Under the pieces are notes generated by a model. That model was not told the DNA's origin and searched no databases. It was given only the letters and a program-made list of their open reading frames with translations. 53,226 bases of DNA from an uncultured Elusimicrobiales bacterium. GTDB lineage: Bacteria > Elusimicrobiota > Elusimicrobia > Elusimicrobiales > Elusimicrobiaceae. The position numbers and the translations under genes are program-made. This document shows, one piece after another, positions 33,627-40,675 of this stretch. The stretch covers positions 1 to 53,226 of the forward strand of contig CALUXG010000018.1 of assembly GCA_944324685.1 (NCBI GenBank), written 5' to 3'. Every line of letters starts with the position of its first letter. Position 1 is the stretch's first letter.

Positions 33627-34933
33627 AACAATATTCCCGCACCGTCATTATTCCTTATAAACCGCGTTACCCGCAAAATGTGATTCATGAGGCTTTGCAG
33701 ACGCACCGTTTTTGCGTATTGGTCACCCACCGGCAGATGGGCAAAACCGTCTGTGCCGTAAATCATTTGCTCAAGCAGGCCTTACTTAACAAACGTCCTT
33801 CTCCACGTTATTTTTATATTGCGCCTTTTTTGAAGCAGACCAAATTGATCGCATGGGACTATGTAAAACGTTTTTGCAGTCCGCTGCCTGAGGTGAAACT
33901 TTCCGAAACGGAACTATGTGTGCGTTTGCCTAACGGAGCCAAAATATGGCTGCTGGGAGCTGATAATCCGGACGCTTTGCGCGGTACATATGCCGACGGC
34001 GTTGTTTTGGATGAATATGCGCAAATAAAACCGGATGTGTTTGATGAGATTGTGCGTCCTATGTTGCTTTCTCGCAATGGATGGGTTTTGTTTACAGGGA
34101 CGCCCAAAGGACAAAATCAATTTTATGAGCTGTATCAATATGCGCAAAAAGCGCAGGCGGGGGGAGACGGACAATGGTGGAGCGGCTTGTTCTCCGCCGA
34201 TGAAACGGGGGTAATTTCTCCCGACGAACTGGAAGAAATACGGCGCCGTACGCCCCAGCGTTTATTTAGACAGGAATATTTGTGTGATTTTACGGCAGAC
34301 GCCGAAGATGTGCTGATTGCCTCTTCGTTGGTTTCTGAAGCGTGTATGCGCCGCTACGGAGCTTCGGAGGTAGCGCATGCGCCTAGAATTATTGGCGTGG
34401 ATCCGGCGCGTTTTGGTGCGGACCGCAGCGTCATTTTTTGCCGACAGGGGCAGCAGGCTTTTGCGCCGTACGTATGGCATAAAATGGATAACATGTCCTT
34501 GGCTTCCCATACGGCGCGCACCATAGAATCTTTCCGTCCGGACGCAGTTTTTATAGACGCCGGCTGCGGCGGAGGAGTGATTGACCGTTTGCGGCAATTA
34601 GGTTTTCATGTAACGGAAATAAGTTTCGGCTCCTCCGCGATGAAAACGGCGCAATACGCCAATAAACGGGCGGAAATGTGGGGCGAGATGTTACTGTGGC
34701 TGCAAGCCGGCGGGGCCTTGCCGTCTTCGGGCGAACTAAAAGCGGATTTGTGCGGTGTGCGATATGGTTTTGACGCCGCGGGACGAATGAAATTGGAAAG
34801 TAAGGAAGAACTAAAAGCCCGTACGGGCCGAAGCCCTGATTTGGCGGATGCGTTGGCTTTGACGTTTGCAATGCCCGTACGCAGACATGCGGGCGGAGGC
34901 GAGTTCGGGCGTTCGGAATATGACGTACTATAA
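33623..34933 (+). CDS. terL: Terminase large subunit
   Basis: This 436-residue motor-nuclease packages DNA into the procapsid. A Walker A variant HRQMGKT lies at about 36-42, Walker B VVLDE at 127-131 and the coupling motif FTGTPKGQ near 155-162. The RNase H-like nuclease follows, with GVDPARFGADRS, FIDAGCGGGVIDRL and SPDLADALALTFA carrying the acidic residues. All key motifs are intact. The ATG overlaps the small-subunit stop and AGAAAG precedes it. Confidence 0.92.
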   Translation: MKQYSRTVIIPYKPRYPQNVIHEALQTHRFCVLVTHRQMGKTVCAVNHLLKQALLNKRPSPRYFYIAPFLKQTKLIAWDYVKRFCSPLPEVKLSETELCVRLPNGAKIWLLGADNPDALRGTYADGVVLDEYAQIKPDVFDEIVRPMLLSRNGWVLFTGTPKGQNQFYELYQYAQKAQAGGDGQWWSGLFSADETGVISPDELEEIRRRTPQRLFRQEYLCDFTADAEDVLIASSLVSEACMRRYGASEVAHAPRIIGVDPARFGADRSVIFCRQGQQAFAPYVWHKMDNMSLASHTARTIESFRPDAVFIDAGCGGGVIDRLRQLGFHVTEISFGSSAMKTAQYANKRAEMWGEMLLWLQAGGALPSSGELKADLCGVRYGFDAAGRMKLESKEELKARTGRSPDLADALALTFAMPVRRHAGGGEFGRSEYDVL

Positions 34934-35037
34934 GAAATTGGAACGGAATAAAAGTAAAAACGCTAACATGTTATATGCGAATTAAATAATAAATGAAATA
35001 TTTTTAGAAGAAAAAAATAAAATTGCTAACAAAAATA

Positions 35038-35066
35038 TTGACAAAACTAACAAAAAATGCTATAAT
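35038..35066 (+). promoter_or_regulatory. Second consensus sigma-70 promoter, upstream of the portal gene
   Basis: TTGACA (35038-35043), 17 bases, then TATAAT (35061-35066) match the full consensus. The -35 is flanked by two copies of CTAACAAAAA 21 bases apart (35026 and 35047). The palindrome TAACATGTTA lies at 34964-34973. The leader to the portal gene would be about 310 bases and would run antisense to the small gene at 35124. Confidence 0.85.
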
Positions 35067-35123
35067 TGCTTAAAAGCGGCTCCCAGAGGTCCCCTTAATC
35101 TTTTTCAAGTTGTTTATTTGTGT

Positions 35124-35297
35124 TTATACGCCCGTCATCAGCACGGCCAAAAGTCCTACAAACAGCAGTGTAACTCCCGCAGAAAGCCACCAAGCGTTTT
35201 TGCGGCTGCCGCCCTTAAATACTTTTCGCGTAATAATATAAAACCCCGGAAATCCCACCAGAACCGCAAATATCAAAATTAAAATCATACCGCCCAT
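35124..35297 (-). CDS. Small two-helix membrane protein, antisense within the phage cassette
   Basis: A 57-residue frame lies on the minus strand between terL and the portal gene, with an ideal AAGGAGG seven bases before its ATG. The product has two hydrophobic helices (about 3-22 and 38-56) joined by a basic loop RKVFKGGSRKN. It begins MGGMILILIFAVLVGFPG. It matches no family I know. As a lone oppositely directed gene it resembles a phage moron, for example a superinfection-exclusion or toxin-like membrane protein. The consensus promoter at 35038 would produce RNA antisense to it. Confidence 0.65.
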   Translation of the reverse strand: MGGMILILIFAVLVGFPGFYIITRKVFKGGSRKNAWWLSAGVTLLFVGLLAVLMTGV

Positions 35298-35381
35298 AAA
35301 TGGCCTCCTTAAAACCTTTTCTATATCCTAATAAATTTTGTTTTGAATGATAAGCCGTATATATAAACTAACAGGTGAGTT

Positions 35382-36950
35382 ATGAATACGATACAGAGTC
35401 AAAACGCGGGGTATTTTCTTACCCGTTATGAAGACATGAAAACCCAAGCGCAGAGTTGGCAGAGCGCATGGAAAGAGCTGGCGAAATATATAGCTCCTAC
35501 GCGCGGTTTTTTTGACGGAGACAAACCTTCCGACGGGCGCAAAATAGATCACCGTGCATTGATAGATTCAGACCCGTTGTTGGCGGTGGAAATTCTCAGC
35601 GCGGGCATGATGAGCGGCCTGACAAGCCCCAGCCGAAACTGGTTTGAATTGGCTCTGCCGCAGACTGAGCTGATGAAAGACGGTGCGGTGCGCGCATGGA
35701 CGCATGAAGTACGCCGGCGGATGGAAGAAGTGTTCTCTCGTTCCAATTTATACCATGTTCTGCACGGGTTTTATCAAGAAATTGCCGTGTTTGGTACGGC
35801 GGCGTTTTTATTGGAAGAAGATTTTGACCGCGTGATTTCCTGCCGTTTGTTTACAGCGGGGGAATATGTGTTGGACTGCGACGATAAAGGCAACGTAAAT
35901 TCTTTCGGACGGGAGTTCTGGATGACGCCCGTTCAAATGGCCGAAAAGTTTGGCAAAGAAAATCTGCCGTTGCAAATTCGGCGTGCGGCGGAAGAAAAGC
36001 GCGGCGGTTGGTTCAAAGTACTGCACGTCATCTTGCCCAACAAACAATATGATGAACGCAAAGCCGATTTTATGCATATGCCGTATGCGTCCGTCTATAT
36101 GAGTGCGCGCGGAGAAATTTTGCGTCGGTCGGGATACCGTGAATTTCCCGTTATAGCCGCGCGCTGGGAAGTGAAAAATTCTTCCGACATATATGGCCGA
36201 GGGCCGGGTTGGAAAGCTCTTGGTGATGTGAAAATGCTGCAAAAAATGCAAAAGAGCAAACTGGTGGCTTTGGATAAAAACACCAATCCTCCCATGCAGG
36301 TGTCGGCCAATGTGCAGGGCGAGGTGAATTTGCTGCCCGGGGGACTGACGCGCTACAGCGGCAGCGGCGGAGATGCCGCCGTCAAGCCGGCCTATCAGGT
36401 GCCTGTGGATTTGGCGGCTTTGGAAAACAGCATGGAACGCGTGAAACAAACCATTCGGGGACAGTTTTTTGCCGATGTGTTTTTAATGCTCAGTTCTCAG
36501 AATTTTACCCATATGACCGCGACGGAAGTGGCGGAGCGGCACCAAGAAAAAATGTTGGTGTTGGGGCCGGTGTTGGAACGCTTGAAAAATGAACTGTTGG
36601 ACCCTTTAATAGAGAGAACTTTTGCGCTCATGTACCGCCGAGGCGTCGTGCCTCTGCCCCCGCCGCAAATACAGGGCGGAGAGCTGAAAGTGCGTTATGT
36701 CTCCATGATTGCGCAAGCACAAAAACAGAGCGGTATGGCGGCTTTGCAGCAGGCGGTGGCTTTTGCAGGCAGTTTGGCGCAGGGAAATGCGGAAGTGTTG
36801 GATAAAGTGAATTTTGACGCCGCGTTGGAAGAAGGATTGGATATGCTGGGCGTGGCGCCCAATTTGATTCGTTCCGACCAAGAAGCCGCGCAAATACGTC
36901 TTAGACGCACACAATTGGCGGCGCAGTTGGCGCAGCCGTCTTCTAAATAA
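35382..36950 (+). CDS. Phage portal (head-tail connector), podovirus type
   Basis: This 522-residue protein would form the dodecameric portal through which DNA enters. Features of the podovirus head-tail connector family are W...WKELAKYIAPTRGFF near the start, ALIDSDPLLAVEILSAGMMSGLTSPSRNWFEL, and FFADVFLMLSSQNFTHMTATEVAERHQEKMLVLGPVLERL in the C-terminal third. The length is normal (about 500-550). AGGTGAG precedes the ATG. It is the first gene after the second phage promoter. Confidence 0.9.
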   Translation: MNTIQSQNAGYFLTRYEDMKTQAQSWQSAWKELAKYIAPTRGFFDGDKPSDGRKIDHRALIDSDPLLAVEILSAGMMSGLTSPSRNWFELALPQTELMKDGAVRAWTHEVRRRMEEVFSRSNLYHVLHGFYQEIAVFGTAAFLLEEDFDRVISCRLFTAGEYVLDCDDKGNVNSFGREFWMTPVQMAEKFGKENLPLQIRRAAEEKRGGWFKVLHVILPNKQYDERKADFMHMPYASVYMSARGEILRRSGYREFPVIAARWEVKNSSDIYGRGPGWKALGDVKMLQKMQKSKLVALDKNTNPPMQVSANVQGEVNLLPGGLTRYSGSGGDAAVKPAYQVPVDLAALENSMERVKQTIRGQFFADVFLMLSSQNFTHMTATEVAERHQEKMLVLGPVLERLKNELLDPLIERTFALMYRRGVVPLPPPQIQGGELKVRYVSMIAQAQKQSGMAALQQAVAFAGSLAQGNAEVLDKVNFDAALEEGLDMLGVAPNLIRSDQEAAQIRLRRTQLAAQLAQPSSK

Positions 36951-37025
36951 CGGACGGCAGCGCCGGACAGGCTTATTCAAAGCGTGATGCGGGAGAGTCT
37001 AAAATTAACGTACGCCCGCACGCGT

Positions 37026-37056
37026 CGGGGGAAGACGCTCCGGACGTTTTCCCCCG
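37026..37056 (+). other. Strong hairpin before the Bbp19-like gene
   Basis: The arms CGGGGGAAGACG and CGTTTTCCCCCG form a 12-bp stem with one G-T pair around a seven-base loop. No T run follows. It lies in the 126-base gap after the portal gene and may be an RNA processing or stability element. Confidence 0.5.
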
Positions 37057-37076
37057 TAAAAACGGAGAAAAATTTT

Positions 37077-37385
37077 ATGGGAAAAAGAAATTTGGAAAAG
37101 AGACATGAGGCCGATTTGGCTGCCATACTCAAACTGCCGCAGGGGCGCAGGCTTTTGTGGCGGCTACTGCAGGCGACGCAAGTGGACGGACACGGCTTTG
37201 TGCCCGCCGATCCGTATGCGACGGCTTTTCATTGCGGGCAGCGAAGCATAGGGGTTTTTTTGAAAGAACAAATTATGCAAATTTCGCCGTTTGTCTTGGC
37301 GCAGATGAGGGCGGAATATGTATCGGAACTGACGTCGCAGCAGAACGAAATCAACAGAGAAAGCGAGGAAATGCACAATGTCTGA
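37077..37385 (+). CDS. Bbp19-like phage protein
   Basis: This 102-residue protein contains LPQGRRLLWRLLQATQVDGHGF, then FHCGQRSIGVFLKEQI. That pattern is known from the small Bbp19 family that sits between portal and capsid genes in Bordetella phage BPP-1 and relatives. Its exact role is unknown. It is highly charged and helical. The start at 37077 was taken because CGGAG lies ten bases upstream. It overlaps the scaffold gene by eight bases. Confidence 0.7.
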   Translation: MGKRNLEKRHEADLAAILKLPQGRRLLWRLLQATQVDGHGFVPADPYATAFHCGQRSIGVFLKEQIMQISPFVLAQMRAEYVSELTSQQNEINRESEEMHNV

Positions 37386-37965
37386 ATCTTTACAAGAGAC
37401 GCCGCAAACGGCGCAGACGGATTTTAGGGCTGAAGAATTAAACGGCCGGCCCAGCGGGGCGGACGCAACCGCCGACGATAGGCCAAAGAATGAAAAAGAA
37501 GCGGCTTTGCCCGATGGGCCGTATGCGGATATTCAACTGCCGCCAAACTTACGGGGGCAGGAAGAAGCTTTTGCCGAATTTAAGAAGCTGGCCACTTCTT
37601 TGCAGCTGTCTGGCGAAGCGGTAAAACAACTGGTACAGTGGGAAGCTCAAACCGCAGACGGCGGCCGCCGCCGCGCTCAGGACGGACGCACGCAAATTTT
37701 AGAACGCTGGAAAAAAGAAACGCGGGACATGTTTGGTCCCGCTTATGAGCGGGAATTGGCGCGTGCGTTGGGGGCGGTGCAGCGTTTTGGCGGAGAGGAA
37801 CTGAGGGCGCTGTTAGACGCTACGGGATTGGGGAATCATCCTGTGTTGGTAAAGACGTTTCATGAAATCAGCAAACAAATCGGAGAAGATCAATCCGTAT
37901 CGGGGCAAATACGCGCTTCGGCGGACAAAACCTTTTCCGAAGCGTTGTATGGAAAAGCGCAATAA
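37378..37965 (+). CDS. Probable capsid scaffolding protein
   Basis: This 195-residue acidic protein has a disordered N-terminus, a helical middle (FAEFKKLATSLQLSGEAVKQLVQW) and a conserved-looking C-terminal region. That region, with MFGPAYERELARALGAVQRFGG followed by LLDATGLGNHPVLVKTFHEI, is typical of phage proteins encoded just before the major capsid gene. It would shape the procapsid and leave before DNA filling. Function rests on composition and position. GAGGA precedes the ATG. Confidence 0.68.
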   Translation: MSESLQETPQTAQTDFRAEELNGRPSGADATADDRPKNEKEAALPDGPYADIQLPPNLRGQEEAFAEFKKLATSLQLSGEAVKQLVQWEAQTADGGRRRAQDGRTQILERWKKETRDMFGPAYERELARALGAVQRFGGEELRALLDATGLGNHPVLVKTFHEISKQIGEDQSVSGQIRASADKTFSEALYGKAQ

Positions 37966-38001
37966 ACGCTTTTCCAATAAACAAAAATAAAGAGGAGCTT
38001 T

Positions 38002-38979
38002 ATGGCAATTATTGCAGACAAATATTACAACTTGTTGGACTACGCCAAACAATTTGACGAGTCCGGACAAGAGCTGGCTATAGCCGAAGTGTTAAGCAAA
38101 TCCAATGACATCATCGGTGATGCTATGGTCGTGGAAAGCAATCTGGATAGCGGCCACGAATATGCCGTGCGCACGGGTATCCCCGAGGGAACGTGGCGCC
38201 GTGCTTATCAGGGTATAGAACCGGCTAAAGCAACTACAAAAGTGGTGGTGGAAAGTTACGGCACCTTATCGGCTTACAGCGTGGTGGACAAGCTGATTGC
38301 GGAAAAAGGAGGCAATTTGCAGGCAGTGCGTACCGGACAGAGCAAAGCCATTATTGCGGGTATGTCCAACACCATGGCGCGCAATTTGATTTACGGCAAT
38401 GCCGGAGAGACGCCGGAACGTTTTACGGGATTGGCCGCGCGTTACAATACGCTGAGCGAAGCGGAAAGCGCCCGAAACGTTATAGACGCCGGAGGAGAAA
38501 CCGACGGCCAGAATTCTTCCATTTATCTGGTGGTATGGGATACGGACAAAGTGTTTACTTTTTTCCCAAAAGGTTCCAAAGCTGGCATACAACGCGTGGA
38601 TCACGGGTTGGTCAACCATACGGACGCCGATGGCAATGAATATCCGGCTTATAAAGAATATTTTGAATGGAAGCTGGGTTTGGCTGTGCAGGATTGGCGC
38701 TATGCGGGACGCATTTGCAATATTGACGTAAAAAATGTTCCAGCCGGCCTCATTGACCATATGTGTGAACTGGAAGAACGCATCCAAAGCCTAAATCTGG
38801 GCAAACCGTTCTGGTATATGAACCGCACCGTCAAAGCCGCTTTGCGCAAACTGACCAGCAATAAACAAAACGTCCAATATACGCCGGATCAGGTAACGTC
38901 TCGCCCGTTAATGACGTTTAATGAAATTCCCGTGCATATTTGTGACGCGATTACGGATACGGAAGACGTCGTGTCTTAA
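38002..38979 (+). CDS. Major capsid protein, Bbp17-like (HK97 fold)
   Basis: This 325-residue capsid protein resembles the BPP-1 Bbp17 family. The N-terminus has LLDYAKQFDESGQELAIAEVLSKSNDII. A middle segment VVESYGTLSAYSVVDKLIAEKGGN follows. The C-terminal part LGLAVQDWRYAGRICNIDVKN resembles the axial domain of HK97-fold capsids. No N-terminal delta domain is present, consistent with a separate scaffold gene upstream. GAGGAG precedes the ATG. A hairpin and the cement gene follow. Confidence 0.88.
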   Translation: MAIIADKYYNLLDYAKQFDESGQELAIAEVLSKSNDIIGDAMVVESNLDSGHEYAVRTGIPEGTWRRAYQGIEPAKATTKVVVESYGTLSAYSVVDKLIAEKGGNLQAVRTGQSKAIIAGMSNTMARNLIYGNAGETPERFTGLAARYNTLSEAESARNVIDAGGETDGQNSSIYLVVWDTDKVFTFFPKGSKAGIQRVDHGLVNHTDADGNEYPAYKEYFEWKLGLAVQDWRYAGRICNIDVKNVPAGLIDHMCELEERIQSLNLGKPFWYMNRTVKAALRKLTSNKQNVQYTPDQVTSRPLMTFNEIPVHICDAITDTEDVVS

Positions 38980-39008
38980 TATGTCTGAAATCGCCTAAGA
39001 CGGGATAT

Positions 39009-39037
39009 AACGGGGTCTGAAGAAGGCAGACCCCGTT
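39009..39037 (+). other. Hairpin between capsid and cement genes
   Basis: An 11-bp perfect stem, AACGGGGTCTG/CAGACCCCGTT, with a seven-base loop and no T tail. Such an element can set the ratio of capsid to cement transcripts. Confidence 0.55.
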
Positions 39038-39073
39038 TAGGAAGCAGTATTCCTGTGAAAAGAAGGAGAAAAT

Positions 39074-39448
39074 ATGTTAATAGATTCTACATTGATGCTG
39101 TCGGATAAACAAAGCGTAACGGTTTCCGCCGCGTCAGAATACATAATTGATCAAACGGCGGCGGGTGATGCGCGCCATGCTACAGTGGTGGCGCTGGCCG
39201 ACGAAGAGTTTGCCGGTTTGAGCGGACTGAAAATCAGTTTGCAAACCTCCGATGATGATACATTTGCCTCCAGTGAGGAATTGGCATCGGTATCTTTTGG
39301 TTTGGAGGATTTGAAAACGGGCCGCGCATTGTTGAAAATGCCTTTGCCCAGCGGAACCTTGCGTTATATCCGCGGATATTATACGGTAACCGGTACGGCT
39401 TCGGCGGGGAAAATCTCATTGTTTATTACGGATGAGGCCGGCCGGTAA
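39074..39448 (+). CDS. Bbp16-like capsid cement protein
   Basis: This 124-residue beta-rich protein follows the capsid gene directly. The start MLIDSTLMLSDKQSVT and the end YTVTGTASAGKISLFITDE fit the Bbp16 family, a capsid-stabilising cement protein in BPP-1. Gene order capsid then cement is the same as in that phage. GGAG lies before the ATG. A terminator follows the stop. Confidence 0.75.
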   Translation: MLIDSTLMLSDKQSVTVSAASEYIIDQTAAGDARHATVVALADEEFAGLSGLKISLQTSDDDTFASSEELASVSFGLEDLKTGRALLKMPLPSGTLRYIRGYYTVTGTASAGKISLFITDEAGR

Positions 39449-39455
39449 AATACAG

Positions 39456-39486
39456 TGGGGCGCGTAATAATGCCGCGCCCCATTTT
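39456..39486 (+). terminator. Terminator after the cement gene
   Basis: The nine-bp stem TGGGGCGCG/CGCGCCCCA is followed by TTTT on the plus strand. It ends the head gene block. Confidence 0.75.
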
Positions 39487-39489
39487 CCA

Positions 39490-40086
39490 AAACGATTTTT
39501 TGGAAAGCATCATCTCCCAAAACAGTTTTTTGCCATATTTAGATATAATGCGTTTTTCCAAAACATTCTTTTTGCCAAGTCTTTCCCACGCAGCTTTCTT
39601 GTTTGCTTTTGGGGCTTTTTATTTTATTTTTCTGTAAATAAACCCTTAGGGACAAGAGAAAAAGCGCTGTAAAGGCCAAAAATGGCGAAAAATAGACTAA
39701 AAAAGCTTCAAAGAGTCTGAAAAAGTTGAAAAAACGCACTGTTTCTATCAAAACATCTTTATTTTTTTCTTAAGAAAGAGGTAATTCTGCTGCCTAACAA
39801 AAGAATGATTTGATAACTTTTCAGCACTAAAAAACTAAATATATCTTTTGATAAAAAAATACATGTAATTTTGAAAATCATTAAAATTTAATAATTTTCA
39901 AATTTAATATTGAATTTTGATGTTGTGAAAAGTGGCGATTTTGTGTTTTTTGTATTTATTAAAAACATATTTAATTTTATAAATATATAAAAAATAATAA
40001 TTAATAAAAATAGAAATGATTTTTTGATTTTATGTTAAATATGAAAAAACTTTATTTTTTAATATAAATTAAAATTGGAGATTAAA
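39490..40086. other. 600-base AT-rich non-coding island in the phage cassette
   Basis: No open frame here has a credible start or ribosome binding site. Base composition falls sharply, and the last 250 bases are almost only A and T. A 31-bp near-perfect palindrome lies at 39871-39901, with arms TTGAAAAT and ATTTTCAA and one mismatched pair. It may be a regulatory region for the tail genes, a replication or packaging site, or the scar of a lost gene. Confidence 0.6.
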
Positions 40087-40674
40087 ATGTCATTAAAAAT
40101 TGATATTTGTAATATGGCTTTTGCTCATTTAGGGTTAGAGTCCATTTCTTCACTAACGCAAGATGATGAACGCACCAGACGCTGTCTGTTATTTTATGAA
40201 CCGGTCAAAAAAGAGTTGCTGCGTACACATAATTGGGGTTTTGCCAATGTCATGGAACCCTTGACTTTATTGGCAGCTGCAGATGAACCGGAAAAACCTT
40301 ATATGTATGCTTATCCGGCAGATTGTCTCTTTTTGCGCCGTATTTTTGGCGATTCCGCCGGCCAAAAAAATGTTTCTTTTCGGGAGGTTTTTCGGCCGGA
40401 TTTGCATGCTCGGGTTATTTTTTGTGCGCTGCCGCAGGCACAGGTTGAATATACTCGGGACATAAAAGACGAAAATTTGTTTGACAGCGCCTTTGTCTAT
40501 GCTTTTTCATTGGCTTTGGCGGCGGATTTGGCGCTTACGCTGACGGGAGACCGTGCGCTTGCCCAACAAATATGGCAGAAGTATACGCTGGCCCTGCAGG
40601 AAGCCCGCCGCAGCAATATGAGCGAGCGCTTTGACGTTCAAAACGCCGCCGGCGCTTTTGTGGAGGTGCGCTGA
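40087..40674 (+). CDS. Tail tubular protein A-like (head-tail adaptor)
   Basis: This 195-residue protein begins MSLKIDICNMAFAHLGLESI and continues with TRRCLLFYEPVKKELLRTHNWGFA, the pattern of podovirus tail tubular protein A (T7 gp11-like). That protein forms the ring below the portal. A later segment YTRDIKDENLFDSAFVYAFSLALAADLA also fits. The ATG was chosen because GGAG lies seven bases upstream. It ends two bases before the next gene. Confidence 0.82.
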   Translation: MSLKIDICNMAFAHLGLESISSLTQDDERTRRCLLFYEPVKKELLRTHNWGFANVMEPLTLLAAADEPEKPYMYAYPADCLFLRRIFGDSAGQKNVSFREVFRPDLHARVIFCALPQAQVEYTRDIKDENLFDSAFVYAFSLALAADLALTLTGDRALAQQIWQKYTLALQEARRSNMSERFDVQNAAGAFVEVR

Positions 40675-40675
40675 T

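Noticed and set aside
39455-39637. 60-residue plus-strand open frame after the cement gene
   Set aside because: It begins at a GTG inside the terminator stem, has no ribosome binding site and translates to a low-complexity Phe-rich sequence.
39539-39751. 70-residue minus-strand open frame in the AT-rich island
   Set aside because: It starts at TTG with no ribosome binding site, and its Phe/Leu-rich product is what AT-rich DNA gives by chance.
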